A program made the position numbers and the translations under genes. Source: Ruegeria conchae (lineage in GTDB: Bacteria > Pseudomonadota > Alphaproteobacteria > Rhodobacterales > Rhodobacteraceae). From it: a DNA stretch of 64,000 nt. Of the stretch, positions 26,354-36,436 are shown in pieces; position 1 is the first letter of the stretch; each line of letters starts with the position of its first letter. The notes under the pieces are model-generated. The model was given only the letters and a program-made list of their open reading frames with translations, searched no databases and had not been told where the DNA came from. The stretch is taken from positions 806,001 to 870,000 of the forward strand of contig NZ_AEYW01000006.1 of NCBI RefSeq assembly GCF_000192475.1. Direction: 5' to 3'.

Positions 26354-27301
26354 CTATCGTGGCGTCACGCCCGGCAGAATGCACAGCATCTCGAACAGCA
26401 GATTTGCTGCCGTCAGCGCCGTATTGCCCGACGGATCATAGGGCGGAGAGACCTCGACCAGATCGCAGCCAACCACGTTCATGCCCGCCAGCGCATGGAT
26501 CAGTTGCAGCGCCTGTGGCGTCGTCAGACCCGCGATCTCGGGCGTGCCGGTGCCGGGCGCATAAGCCGGGTCGAGGCTGTCGATATCGTAGGTGATATAA
26601 ACCGGATGATCCTCGACCGTCTTGCGGATAAGTGAGCCGATTTCGGTCAGGTTCTGTTGCCACAGCTCCCACGCCGGGTACTGGCGAAAGCCCCAGCCCT
26701 GCGCCTCGGTAAAGTCGCTGGCGGCATAGCCCGAGCCGCGAATGCCGATCTGGAAGGTCTTGTCGGGCACGATCAACCCTTCCTCGTAGGCTCGTCGAAA
26801 GACGGTGCCATGGGTCTCTTTCTCGCCAAACATCTCGTCATTGACATCAGCATGGGCATCCACATGGACCAGAGCCACTGGACCATGCTTGGCCGCCATC
26901 GCCCGCAGGATCGGCAAAGTGATCGAATGATCACCTCCCATTGCCACCGGGATGACGCCTTGCGCCAGAATGCCGTCATAGCTGCCCTTGATGATCTTAA
27001 GACTATCAGCCAGCGAGAAGGTGTTGATCGCCAAATCTCCAATATCCGCGATCTGCAGATGTTCGAACGGTGCCGCGCCATTGGCCATGTTATAGGGCCG
27101 TATCATCGCACTTTCGCTGCGGATCTGCTTGGGTCCGAACCGAGTGCCCGACCGCCAAGAAGTGCCGATATCCATCGGAACCCCGAGGATCGCCACGTCC
27201 AGCCCTTCAAGCGACGACGCCTGCGGCAGGCGCATGAATGTATTCGGCCCCGAAAACCGCGCCAGATCATTGCCTCCAATGGGTTGGTTATATTCGGTCA
27301 T
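26354..27301 (-). CDS. Agmatinase/guanidino-acid hydrolase family protein (paralogue 1)
   Basis: A 315-aa ureohydrolase. The binuclear Mn ligands are all present: GGDHS, HVDAHADVND and YDIDSLDPAYAPG. The family includes agmatinase, guanidinobutyrase and guanidinopropionase; substrate cannot be decided from these motifs. It is the last gene of an M20 hydrolase - ureohydrolase 2 - ureohydrolase 1 run on the minus strand, 59 bp after its paralogue. The two differ clearly (GGDHS versus GGDHY; DAHAD versus DAHTD), so they probably act on different guanidino substrates. Confidence 0.93.
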   Translation of the reverse strand: MTEYNQPIGGNDLARFSGPNTFMRLPQASSLEGLDVAILGVPMDIGTSWRSGTRFGPKQIRSESAMIRPYNMANGAAPFEHLQIADIGDLAINTFSLADSLKIIKGSYDGILAQGVIPVAMGGDHSITLPILRAMAAKHGPVALVHVDAHADVNDEMFGEKETHGTVFRRAYEEGLIVPDKTFQIGIRGSGYAASDFTEAQGWGFRQYPAWELWQQNLTEIGSLIRKTVEDHPVYITYDIDSLDPAYAPGTGTPEIAGLTTPQALQLIHALAGMNVVGCDLVEVSPPYDPSGNTALTAANLLFEMLCILPGVTPR

Positions 27302-27360
27302 GTACTGTCTCCGATCCGGTGCCTTACCAAGCAGATACCGGGATTATGCCTAACCAAAGG

Positions 27361-28329
27361 TTAAGGCTTCACCAGCTTGTTCCACCCCAACAGGCAAATG
27401 ATCTGCGTCGCCACATGGGCCCCCGCAATCGCCGTTGCACCGGAGGTATCGTATGGCGGAGAGACCTCGACCACATCGCCACCTTTGATGTTGATCCCGG
27501 CAATGTCCCGCAGGATGATTTGCGCCTGAATGGAGCTCAGCCCACCCCAGACCGGTGTCCCGGTGCCCGGGGCAAAAGCCGGGTCCAGACCGTCTATGTC
27601 AAAGCTCAGATAAACGGGTCTGTCGCCCAATATCCCTTTGATCTTCTGCGCCACAGCGGCGGGTCCGGATTCGTAAACCTCGCGCGCATCGATGATGTTG
27701 ACGCCTAGCGTGTCCTCATTTGTGGTGCGTATCCCCACCTGAACCGAATGTTTCGGGTCCACGATCCCCGATTTCACGGCCTTGTAGAACATCGTCCCGT
27801 GATCCACGCGGGACATATCATCATCGGCCCAGGTGTCCGTATGCGCATCGAATTGCAGCAGCGACATCGGCCCATATTTCTCGGCATAAGCTTTGAGGAT
27901 CGGGAAGCTGACATAATGATCCCCGCCCAGCGTGACCGAAGCGACATCGGCCTTCAGAATGGTACGGATGTGGTCGGTCAGCGTGTCAGGAAAAGCCGGG
28001 ATATTGGCATAGTCATAGGCCATGTCGCCATAATCCACGATGGCCAGCTCACTCAGAGCATCAAAAGGCCAGCCATAAGGCGCATCAGGCGATTGCAACG
28101 CACTGGCCTCGCGGATCGCACGAGGGCCGAGCCGGGTTCCCGGGCGGTTGGTGACGGCCTGATCGAAAGGCACGCCTGTTACAGCGATATCTGCCCCGGT
28201 CAGGTCTTTGGTATAAAGCCGCCGCAGGAATGAGGTCGCGCCGCCAAAGGTGTTCTCATAGGACAGCCCCTTGAGATCGGGGTTGGTGAACGCCTCATCC
28301 ACCTGGTTCTTTGCATCTTCCAGTGCCAT
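27361..28329 (-). CDS. Agmatinase/guanidino-acid hydrolase family protein (paralogue 2)
   Basis: A 322-aa ureohydrolase with the metal motifs LGGDHYVSFP, QFDAHTDTWAD and FDIDGLDPAFAPGTGTP. The N-terminal region (DLKGLSYENTFGGATSFLRR) is of the type annotated as agmatinase in roseobacters. It begins 12 bp after the M20 hydrolase stop, so the two are co-transcribed. It would release urea from agmatine or a related guanidino compound. Confidence 0.93.
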   Translation of the reverse strand: MALEDAKNQVDEAFTNPDLKGLSYENTFGGATSFLRRLYTKDLTGADIAVTGVPFDQAVTNRPGTRLGPRAIREASALQSPDAPYGWPFDALSELAIVDYGDMAYDYANIPAFPDTLTDHIRTILKADVASVTLGGDHYVSFPILKAYAEKYGPMSLLQFDAHTDTWADDDMSRVDHGTMFYKAVKSGIVDPKHSVQVGIRTTNEDTLGVNIIDAREVYESGPAAVAQKIKGILGDRPVYLSFDIDGLDPAFAPGTGTPVWGGLSSIQAQIILRDIAGINIKGGDVVEVSPPYDTSGATAIAGAHVATQIICLLGWNKLVKP

Positions 28330-28341
28330 GTCTTTTCCCTG

Positions 28342-29505
28342 TCAGCCCAACGGCTGTGCCTTTTCGACGATCCGCGCAAAGAAGGACGCTCCGATCGGCG
28401 CGACGTCGTCATTGAAGTTGTATTTCGGATGGTGCAGTCCTGCGCCCTCTCCTTGTCCCATGAACAGATAAGCACCGGGTCGGGCCTGCAGCATATATGA
28501 AAAATCCTCTGCCCCCATCTCGCGTCCAGCATTATCCTTCACACTTTCCGCACCGGAAACATCCCGCGCCACTTCGGCCGCAAACGCGGCCTTGTCGGCA
28601 TCATTGATGGTGGCAGGATAACCCTCTTGATACTCCAGTTTGGCCTCAACACCGTACGAGGCCGCCTGCCCTGCCACAATCTGCGCCATCCGTTCTTTGA
28701 CCATTTTCTGCACTACAGGATCAAAGGTGCGGACAGTGCCGTTCAAATAAGCGGTGTCGGGAATGACATTGTTCACCGTTCCGGTGTGAATCTGCGTCAC
28801 CGATACCACCAGATCGTCAAGCGCATAGTGATTGCGACTGACAATTGTCTGGATTGCCTGCGCCATCCCGCAGGCCGCCATCACCGGGTCTTTCGTTTCG
28901 TGTGGCATGGCCCCGTGGCCGCCAACACCTTGAATATGAATCTCAAACGTATCCACCGCCGCCATCAAAGGCCCCGGCGTGGTTTCGAACAGACCCTCAG
29001 GCCGACCCGGAGTATTGTGGATGCCATAGACCTGAGAGATATCGAACCGATCCATAATGCCTTCTTCGACCATGACGCCCGCGCCGCCACCTTCTTCCTC
29101 GGCGGGCTGAAAGATCAGCGCAACGCGACCCGCAAAATTCCGCGTCTCAGCCAGATAGCGCGCTGCTCCTAACAGCATGGTGGTATGCCCGTCATGACCG
29201 CACGCATGCATCATGCCGGGGTTCTTCGAGACGTAGTCAACGCCCGTCTCCTCGGTAATCGGCAGCGCATCCATATCGGCACGCAGACCAATCGTCGGAC
29301 CCTCGCCCTGCCCATTGATGATCGCGACCATGCCTGTTTTGGCGATCCCTTCGTGCAGTTCATCCACGCCAAACTCGCGCAGACGCTCGGCCACGAATGC
29401 AGCGGTCTCATAGCATTCGAATTCCAGTTCGGGGATGGTGTGAAGGTGTTGGCGCCACTTGGCCATATCGGCGGCGTAATCGGCAATTCGGTTGACGACG
29501 GGCAT
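28342..29505 (-). CDS. M20-family amidohydrolase (hippurate hydrolase-like)
   Basis: A 387-aa metallo-amidohydrolase. It shows LRADMDALPITEETG, MMHACGHDGHTTMLLGAA (the His/Asp metal ligands), IFQPAEEEGGGAGVM and a C-terminal MGAEDFSYML. The dimerisation insert (GVGGHGAMPHETKDPV) is present. It would cleave an N-acyl or amide bond of an amino acid derivative. The start at 29505 has AGGAG upstream. It is first in the operon with the two ureohydrolases and divergent from mazG. Confidence 0.92.
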   Translation of the reverse strand: MPVVNRIADYAADMAKWRQHLHTIPELEFECYETAAFVAERLREFGVDELHEGIAKTGMVAIINGQGEGPTIGLRADMDALPITEETGVDYVSKNPGMMHACGHDGHTTMLLGAARYLAETRNFAGRVALIFQPAEEEGGGAGVMVEEGIMDRFDISQVYGIHNTPGRPEGLFETTPGPLMAAVDTFEIHIQGVGGHGAMPHETKDPVMAACGMAQAIQTIVSRNHYALDDLVVSVTQIHTGTVNNVIPDTAYLNGTVRTFDPVVQKMVKERMAQIVAGQAASYGVEAKLEYQEGYPATINDADKAAFAAEVARDVSGAESVKDNAGREMGAEDFSYMLQARPGAYLFMGQGEGAGLHHPKYNFNDDVAPIGASFFARIVEKAQPLG

Positions 29506-29571
29506 CTGGGGTGGACTCCTGATCCTGACTGCGGGATGGATGCATCTGACACCGGAACGAAAGGGTTCGCA

Positions 29572-30429
29572 ATGGCCGAAAATCCTCTGATCCACGATAC
29601 CGATGCGGGTATCGAGCGTTTGCTGGAAATCATGCGTCGTCTGCGCGATCCGGAAACCGGCTGCCCTTGGGATATCGAACAGGATTTCGCCACCATCGCG
29701 CCCTATACGATTGAAGAAGCCTATGAGGTCGCTGATGCCATCGAACGCAAGGCCTATGACGAGTTGAAAGGGGAGCTGGGTGACCTGCTGTTCCAATCCG
29801 TCTTCCACGCGCAAATGGCTGAAGAGGCTGGGCATTTCACCTTTCAGGACGTAGTGCGCACCATGTCGGACAAGATGGTTGACCGCCACCCGCATGTGTT
29901 CGGTGACGAATCCCGTGACAAGTCCGCCGACCAACAGACGAAGGATTGGGAGACCATCAAAGCCGCCGAACGCGCGGGCAAAGAACAGAAAGGCGCACTG
30001 GACGGCGTCGCCGCCAACCTGCCTGCTTTGCTACGTGCGCATAAACTGCAGAAACGTGCCGCGCGTGTGGGCTTTGACTGGCCCGACGCCAGCCATGTGC
30101 TGGCAAAGATCACCGAAGAGGCCGCCGAACTGGAAGAGGCGCGCGACAGCATGGATGCCGATGCGCTGGAAGATGAATTCGGTGATCTGCTGTTCGTTAT
30201 CGTCAACCTCGGCCGCCACTTAGGCATCGAACCCGAGGCTGCCCTGCGCCGCACAAACGCGAAGTTTACCCGCCGTTTCGAGAAGGTCGAAGCCCGGCTG
30301 GCTAAACGCGGAAAAACGCCCACCCAAAGCGATCTGGCCGAAATGGATGCGCTGTGGGATGAGGTGAAATTCGAGGAGCACCGCGCCAATGGCAAACTCC
30401 CGCCGGTGAATGCTCCGGCAGACACGTAA
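29572..30429 (+). CDS. mazG: Nucleoside triphosphate pyrophosphohydrolase MazG
   Basis: A 285-aa protein with two MazG domains. The first has RRLRDPETGCPWDIEQDFATI, the EEAYEV metal-binding helix (EExxE) and ELGDLLFQSVFHA; the second has AARVGFDWPD, EEAAELEEA and DEFGDLLFVIVNL. It hydrolyses NTPs to NMP and pyrophosphate, cleaning the nucleotide pool. The start MAENPLIHDTDAG at 29572 has AAAGGG upstream; an in-frame ATG at 29536 is an alternative with no clear SD. Confidence 0.95.
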   Translation: MAENPLIHDTDAGIERLLEIMRRLRDPETGCPWDIEQDFATIAPYTIEEAYEVADAIERKAYDELKGELGDLLFQSVFHAQMAEEAGHFTFQDVVRTMSDKMVDRHPHVFGDESRDKSADQQTKDWETIKAAERAGKEQKGALDGVAANLPALLRAHKLQKRAARVGFDWPDASHVLAKITEEAAELEEARDSMDADALEDEFGDLLFVIVNLGRHLGIEPEAALRRTNAKFTRRFEKVEARLAKRGKTPTQSDLAEMDALWDEVKFEEHRANGKLPPVNAPADT

Positions 30430-30449
30430 TTCGGCTAGACAAGTCCCGC

Positions 30450-30465
30450 GACACTTGCGAGTGTC
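30450..30465. repeat. Short perfect hairpin GACACT-TGCG-AGTGTC
   Basis: A 6-bp perfect stem with a 4-nt loop in the 63-bp gap between mazG and the nucleoside hydrolase gene. There is no T tract, so it is not a classical terminator; it could be an operator or attenuate read-through. Confidence 0.35.
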
Positions 30466-30492
30466 CCACCTTCACGGCCCTCGGAGACCCCC

Positions 30493-31431
30493 ATGCCCCG
30501 TAAAATCATCATCGATACCGATCCCGGTCAGGACGACGCCGTTGCGATACTTCTCGCCCTTGCCAGCCCTGAAGAGATCGAGGTTCTGGGCATCACCGCC
30601 GTCGCCGGAAACGTTCCGCTGGAACTAACCGCCAAGAATGCACGCATCGTGTGTGAATTGGCGGGCCATACCGATATCCCCGTCTATGCCGGATGCGACC
30701 GACCGCTGAAACGCCCGCTTGTCACTGCTGAACATGTTCATGGCAAAACCGGGCTCGACGGTCCTGTTCTCCCCGATCCTGAAATGCCTCTGGCCGAAGG
30801 ACACGCGGTCGATTTCATCATCGAAACCCTGCGCGCGCATGAACCCGGCACGGTGACGCTCTGCCCTCTGGGGCCGCTGACGAACATCGCCACAGCGTTC
30901 CAGAAAGCACCCGACATCATCGACCGGGTGCAGGAAATCGTGCTGATGGGAGGTGCTTATTTCGAAGTTGGAAATATAACTCCAGCTGCGGAATTTAACA
31001 TCTATGTCGACCCGGAAGCGGCTGATATCGTGTTTAAATCCGGCATCCACATCGTGGTGATTCCGCTCGACGTGACTCATGGCGCACTGGTCACGCCCCA
31101 TCGCAACGATGCATTCCGAGCATTGGACAGCAAGGTCGGTCATGCGGTGGCAGAAATGACCGATTTCTTCGAACGCTTCGACAAAGAAAAATACGGCTCG
31201 GAAGGCGCGCCCCTGCACGACCCCTGCGTGACCGCCTATCTGATCCGGCCCAATCTGTTCTCGGGCCGCCACATCAATGTTGAGATCGAAACCCAATCAG
31301 AACTGACTTTGGGCATGACCGTGGCCGACTGGTGGCGAGTCACCGACCGCGCACCAAATGCCATGTTCATAGGCGACGTGGACGCTCAGGGTTTCTTCGA
31401 CCTGCTTACAGAAAGGCTTGCCCGCCTATGA
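30493..31431 (+). CDS. Inosine/uridine-preferring nucleoside hydrolase family
   Basis: A 312-aa nucleoside N-ribohydrolase. The Ca-binding N-terminal signature IIIDTDPGQDDAVAILLAL is intact, with VHGKTGLDG, CPLGPLTNIA, VLMGGA and a C-terminal HDPCVTAYLI (the fourth Asp ligand and active-site His). It releases the base from ribonucleosides for salvage or catabolism. It is coupled to the GNAT gene by an ATGA overlap. Confidence 0.94.
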   Translation: MPRKIIIDTDPGQDDAVAILLALASPEEIEVLGITAVAGNVPLELTAKNARIVCELAGHTDIPVYAGCDRPLKRPLVTAEHVHGKTGLDGPVLPDPEMPLAEGHAVDFIIETLRAHEPGTVTLCPLGPLTNIATAFQKAPDIIDRVQEIVLMGGAYFEVGNITPAAEFNIYVDPEAADIVFKSGIHIVVIPLDVTHGALVTPHRNDAFRALDSKVGHAVAEMTDFFERFDKEKYGSEGAPLHDPCVTAYLIRPNLFSGRHINVEIETQSELTLGMTVADWWRVTDRAPNAMFIGDVDAQGFFDLLTERLARL

Positions 31432-31877
31432 CTGCCGCACTCCGCCTCGCCCGTCCCGACGATCTGGATCGCCTGATGGCACTGGTCGCAGCGTTTCATT
31501 CGGAATCCGGCATCGCGCAGGATGACGAGAAGCGCCGCAACGCGCTTGCCCCTTTGCTGGATGGCATACCGCATGGCTGCATCTACCTGATCGGGCCGGG
31601 CCGAGCGCCGCTGGGCTATGTCATCCTCACATTCGGCTGGTCGGTCGAGTTTGGTGGCATGGACGCATTTGTGGATGAGATTTACATCCGCCCTGCTGTC
31701 CGAGGCCGGGGTATCGCAACCGAAGTGCTACACGATCTCCCCAAAGCGCTAGCCGAAGCTGGCCTGACCGCCCTGCATCTTGAGGTCGACCGCACCAACG
31801 AAACCGCGCAGAAGCTTTATCTCCGGTCGGGTTTCAAACCGCGCGAGCGCTACATGCTGATGAGCAAATTGCTCTAG
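31428..31877 (+). CDS. GNAT-family N-acetyltransferase
   Basis: A 149-aa acetyltransferase. The acetyl-CoA-binding motif A is IRPAVRGRGIATEVL, preceded by the strand MDAFVDEIYI and followed by LHLEVDRTNETAQKLYLRSGF, a typical motif B with KLY..GF. The substrate is unknown. It starts inside the nucleoside hydrolase stop (ATGA) and its TAG stop shares a CTAG palindrome with the convergent lipoprotein gene. Confidence 0.88.
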   Translation: MTAALRLARPDDLDRLMALVAAFHSESGIAQDDEKRRNALAPLLDGIPHGCIYLIGPGRAPLGYVILTFGWSVEFGGMDAFVDEIYIRPAVRGRGIATEVLHDLPKALAEAGLTALHLEVDRTNETAQKLYLRSGFKPRERYMLMSKLL

Positions 31878-32041
31878 CGCGATTCACCCCGGAAGATCAC
31901 AGCGGGATTCACCATGTCCTGCACCGGATCATCCTGCGAGACCTCCATCCCCGTGATCGGATAGGTCCCCGGCTCCGAGCAAGCGGCCAGAAGCCCGACG
32001 GAAAGCATTGAAATTACAAGAAAGATCTTTGAAGCAGACAT
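31874..32041 (-). CDS. Small lipoprotein
   Basis: A 55-aa protein with a lipoprotein signal peptide (MSASKIFLVISMLSVGLLAAC) and lipobox LAAC; the mature part is 35 residues, ending AVIFRGESR. GGGGGA precedes the start at 32041; the longer frame begins 24 codons earlier without such a signal. Function is unknown. The stop codon overlaps that of the GNAT gene. Confidence 0.65.
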   Translation of the reverse strand: MSASKIFLVISMLSVGLLAACSEPGTYPITGMEVSQDDPVQDMVNPAVIFRGESR

Positions 32042-32141
32042 ATTGTCCCCCTTTCTGCAATACAGGCAGAATATCGGGGCTTGTTCCGCCGCAATAGGAA
32101 CAAGTTCACACATAATGATTTTTATGTCGGAATATTCTAGC

Positions 32142-32459
32142 TTAGAGGCAATTCTTGTTGAACGTCTGTTCCATGGTTTTCAGTTGCCTTGGCACCCGCT
32201 TGGGCTGCGGCAGCGCGTTGAGCTGCTCGGTTATGTTCTCGCCGGTGTACCAGGAGTCGAACAAAAGGGCTTTGATGTCATCGTCCAGCACCGTATCGGC
32301 GACGTTATAAGTACACAGACATTCCTCCATCGTGATCTGCCCGCTGGGATCGCCTTCCACCATCTTCTGACACACTGCCTCTGGCGGTAGATCAGCCAAC
32401 ACCAACTGAGGCGAGATCAACAGCGAAACTGCACCCACGATGAGTTTAAGATGGCTCAT
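32142..32459 (-). CDS. Small periplasmic protein of unknown function
   Basis: A 105-aa protein with a signal peptide (LKLIVGAVSLLISPQLVLA-D) and four cysteines in the mature part (EAVCQK, EECLCTY, NKNCL), so probably exported and disulfide-bonded. The start MSHLKL at 32459 follows AGAGGA. I do not recognise a family. It lies between a lipoprotein gene and enolase on the same strand but beyond the enolase terminator. Confidence 0.65.
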   Translation of the reverse strand: MSHLKLIVGAVSLLISPQLVLADLPPEAVCQKMVEGDPSGQITMEECLCTYNVADTVLDDDIKALLFDSWYTGENITEQLNALPQPKRVPRQLKTMEQTFNKNCL

Positions 32460-32533
32460 ATGACGTCCTCTCCCATCGACCACCGCGTGATGGCCTATCT
32501 CACACAGATTAGACGGAACGACGACAAGACAAA

Positions 32534-32564
32534 GAAAAAATAGCCCCGGCGATGACGCCGAGGC
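32534..32564 (-). terminator. Rho-independent terminator of enolase
   Basis: On the minus strand a GC-rich 9-bp stem (GCCTCGGCG / CGCCGGGGC, one G-T pair) with loop TCAT is followed by TATTTTTTCTTT. It lies 30 bp after the enolase stop. Confidence 0.88.
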
Positions 32565-32593
32565 CCATTCAAGTCCAAATGTAGAGACGCAGA

Positions 32594-34015
<1,422 letters not shown>

Positions 34016-34906
34016 TTAGGCCACTGCCAGTGCCCGCGCCAGCTGACGTTCTCGAATGAAGGTATACAAACCTGATCCGATAATCAGACCTGCACCGGCC
34101 AGCGTCATGCTGTCAGGGCGTTCGCCGAACATCAGCATCCCGGCCATGATCGAAAACACCAACCGGGTATACCGAAACGGCGTCAGCGCTGAAGCTTCAC
34201 CAATCCGCATCGCGGTAACGATGCCATAATAGCCTAATACGCCGAACCCGATGGCACCCAGATAAGGCCCGATCTGCGCAGGCTGCAGCGGCACGATGGG
34301 CTGTGCTGTGAACACCATCAGGGCCGCACCAGCCAGCGCCACTCCGATATAGGCCTGCAATGCGACGACCGACGAGGCTACACGAACATCCAGCCTGCGA
34401 GTGATCAGATCACGCGCCGCGATCGCAACAACCGCAACCAAAACAAACAGAGATTCTGGCTGGAAACCTTCGAGCCCGGGGCGAATGATCATCAAGACGC
34501 CGACAAAGCCAATGCCGATGGCGCTCCAACGACGCCAGCCGACCTGCTCGCCCAGAAACAGCGCAGCCCCCATCGTGACGAATAGCGGCATCGCTTGAAA
34601 AACCGCAGCTACGGTCGACAGATCGACCAATGACAAAGCGGTCACAAAACTCAGCGCTCCAAAAGCCTCGGTCCCTGCCCGAAGCAGTGGCAGCGGTTCC
34701 CACGCGACAGGGTCGAAAATGCGTTTACGTGTCACCAACGACATGATTGCAAACACGGTTCCGCAGAACAGACCCAACACGATCATGATCTGCCCGGTTG
34801 AGGCACTAACCGAAAGGTACTTGATGAACATGTCCTCAAGCGCGAAGGCTGCCATCGAGCCGATGATCAGCAAAATGCCGTTTACGTTGTTCATGCGCGT
34901 TTCCAT
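34016..34906 (-). CDS. EamA/DMT-superfamily transporter
   Basis: A 296-aa membrane protein with ten hydrophobic segments in two EamA halves. Features are FALEDMFIKYLS at the N-terminus, SLVDLSTVAAVFQAMPLFVTMGAALFLGE (read in parts) and FRYTRLVFSIMAGMLMFGERPD in the second half. The pattern is that of roseobacter S-adenosylmethionine/drug-metabolite type transporters, substrate unknown. MNNVNG at 34894 is an alternative start. It is not closely related to the other EamA protein in the window. Confidence 0.87.
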   Translation of the reverse strand: METRMNNVNGILLIIGSMAAFALEDMFIKYLSVSASTGQIMIVLGLFCGTVFAIMSLVTRKRIFDPVAWEPLPLLRAGTEAFGALSFVTALSLVDLSTVAAVFQAMPLFVTMGAALFLGEQVGWRRWSAIGIGFVGVLMIIRPGLEGFQPESLFVLVAVVAIAARDLITRRLDVRVASSVVALQAYIGVALAGAALMVFTAQPIVPLQPAQIGPYLGAIGFGVLGYYGIVTAMRIGEASALTPFRYTRLVFSIMAGMLMFGERPDSMTLAGAGLIIGSGLYTFIRERQLARALAVA

Positions 34907-35030
34907 TGGAATTGACCGCTAACTTGCGAGTCCTTCCAGCACAAAAATCGTAACCTTCACGACGTCGCAAGCAGTATTGTGACATGTTCGATGATTTCCC
35001 GTACGCCGACCAATCGATTTTCGTGATGAG

Positions 35031-35444
35031 TTAGTCTTTTTCCAGCGGTACGCCGTACAATTCCAAGCGATGGCCTTTCAGCTTATACCCAAGCTTGGCC
35101 GCAATCTTTTCTTGCAGTGCTTCAATCTCGGGGTCTACGAATTCGATCACCTCGCCTGACTGCATGTCGATCAGGTGATCGTGGTGATCGCGCTCTGCGT
35201 CCTCGTATCGCGCGCGGCCATCACCGAACTCCAATCGCTCCAATATCCCGGCCTCTTCGAACAGCTTAACGGTGCGATAGACCGTTGCGATCGAAATCCC
35301 CGAATCCTCTGCCGAGGCACGGGCATACAGCTCTTCCACATCCGGGTGATCCTCGCTCTGCTGCAATACCTGGGCGATGGTCCGGCGTTGACCGGTCATG
35401 CGCAGGCCCTTGGCTTCGCAACGAGCGATAATCGTATCGGACAT
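35031..35444 (-). CDS. Fur/Mur-family metalloregulator
   Basis: A 137-aa Fur-family repressor. The winged helix includes RMTGQRRTIAQVLQQ, HPDVEELYARA and GISIATVYRTVKLFEEAGIL; the metal site has ERDHHDHLIDMQSG (HHDH) and a C-terminal GHRLELYG. The CxxC zinc motifs of many Fur proteins are missing, as in alphaproteobacterial Fur/Mur, which respond to manganese or iron. I therefore call it Fur/Mur without deciding the metal. GGGGGT precedes the start at 35444. Confidence 0.9.
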   Translation of the reverse strand: MSDTIIARCEAKGLRMTGQRRTIAQVLQQSEDHPDVEELYARASAEDSGISIATVYRTVKLFEEAGILERLEFGDGRARYEDAERDHHDHLIDMQSGEVIEFVDPEIEALQEKIAAKLGYKLKGHRLELYGVPLEKD

Positions 35445-35516
35445 GGTGACCCCCGGAACTGTTCGAAACTCTGTCATAGTATGTCTGAGTGCCTTGCGCC
35501 ACACAGGATTTACGCA

Positions 35517-36242
35517 TCAGGCAGCGCGTCGCAAATCGGCCCAAACCGGCAAATGGTCAGACGCGATGTGCGCCGGTCGCGCATCGTGCACCCCATGCAA
35601 TGCTGCCTCAAGCCCCTGTCCCACTGCGATCCTGTCCAGCGCGCCCAATGGCTGTGCAGCCGGAAAGCTGGGTACGGGCGGCAAAAACCTCATGTCCGGA
35701 GCCAGATGATCCAGAACCGGTTGTCGCGACCATTCGTTGAAATCGCCGGCCCAGACGGTGGGCATATCCTCAAGATCGGAGTCACAGCGCTTGATATGGT
35801 TGATTTGCTGGCGTCGCGACGCGGGCAATAATCCCAGATGCATCCCCATCACCCGCAAGGGCCCGATCTGTGTATCAAACTCGACCCGCACAGCACCACG
35901 CGGCTCCAGCCCCGGCAACTCGTGATGCCCTGTCCGGCGCACCGCAATTGTGTCTCCACGCCAGATGACGGCGTTGCCGTGCCAACCCAGACTGCCCGCA
36001 CCACCCAGATCGACAATCTGCCAGCCGGCTTCGTCCAACATGAAATGCGGCAACGCGGCAGGGCGCGGTGGCAAACGTTTATCGGCCTCCTGCAGCACAA
36101 CAATATCCGCCTGCATACTCTCAATAACCTGCAATATCCGCTGCGGTTGCCGCCGGAAGTCGAGTCCCACACATTTCTGAATGTTGTAACTGGCTAGACG
36201 CAGTGTTGACTGAAGGACCATGGGATTCCGATGTTTACTCAA
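35517..36242 (-). CDS. Endonuclease/exonuclease/phosphatase (EEP) family protein
   Basis: A 241-aa EEP-fold hydrolase. Motifs are LASYNIQKCVG (Asn), VVLQEADKR (Glu), MGMHLGLLPASRRQQ, WAGDFNEW (Asp/Asn) and IASDHLPVWADL (Asp-His). The set is complete, so a phosphodiesterase or phosphatase activity is likely; the substrate is not known. MVLQSTLRLASYN, seven codons in, is an alternative start. It lies 72 bp upstream of the Fur-family gene on the same strand. Confidence 0.87.
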   Translation of the reverse strand: MSKHRNPMVLQSTLRLASYNIQKCVGLDFRRQPQRILQVIESMQADIVVLQEADKRLPPRPAALPHFMLDEAGWQIVDLGGAGSLGWHGNAVIWRGDTIAVRRTGHHELPGLEPRGAVRVEFDTQIGPLRVMGMHLGLLPASRRQQINHIKRCDSDLEDMPTVWAGDFNEWSRQPVLDHLAPDMRFLPPVPSFPAAQPLGALDRIAVGQGLEAALHGVHDARPAHIASDHLPVWADLRRAA

Positions 36243-36378
36243 ACACTAAGAGTGCCACGCTCAGCGCCTAGTGCAACATGAAATTCCTGCAGGAACCAGA
36301 TAGATTGCTTTGGTTCAATCACCACCAATCAACTTAAAATTGCTTTTACCACAATGCGCTCTACCAAAACGCAAATAT

Positions 36379-36388
36379 CGTGTACACG
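36379..36388. promoter_or_regulatory. 10-bp palindrome CGTGTACACG upstream of the cyclase-FHA gene
   Basis: A perfect palindrome 49 bp before the GTG start, in an AT-rich 194-bp intergenic region divergent from the EEP gene. It may be an operator; no regulator is implied by the neighbours. Confidence 0.3.
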
Positions 36389-36436
36389 TGCATCTCTATG
36401 GGTAAAGTGCCCGTAAAGCCAAACTAAGGATCAAAC

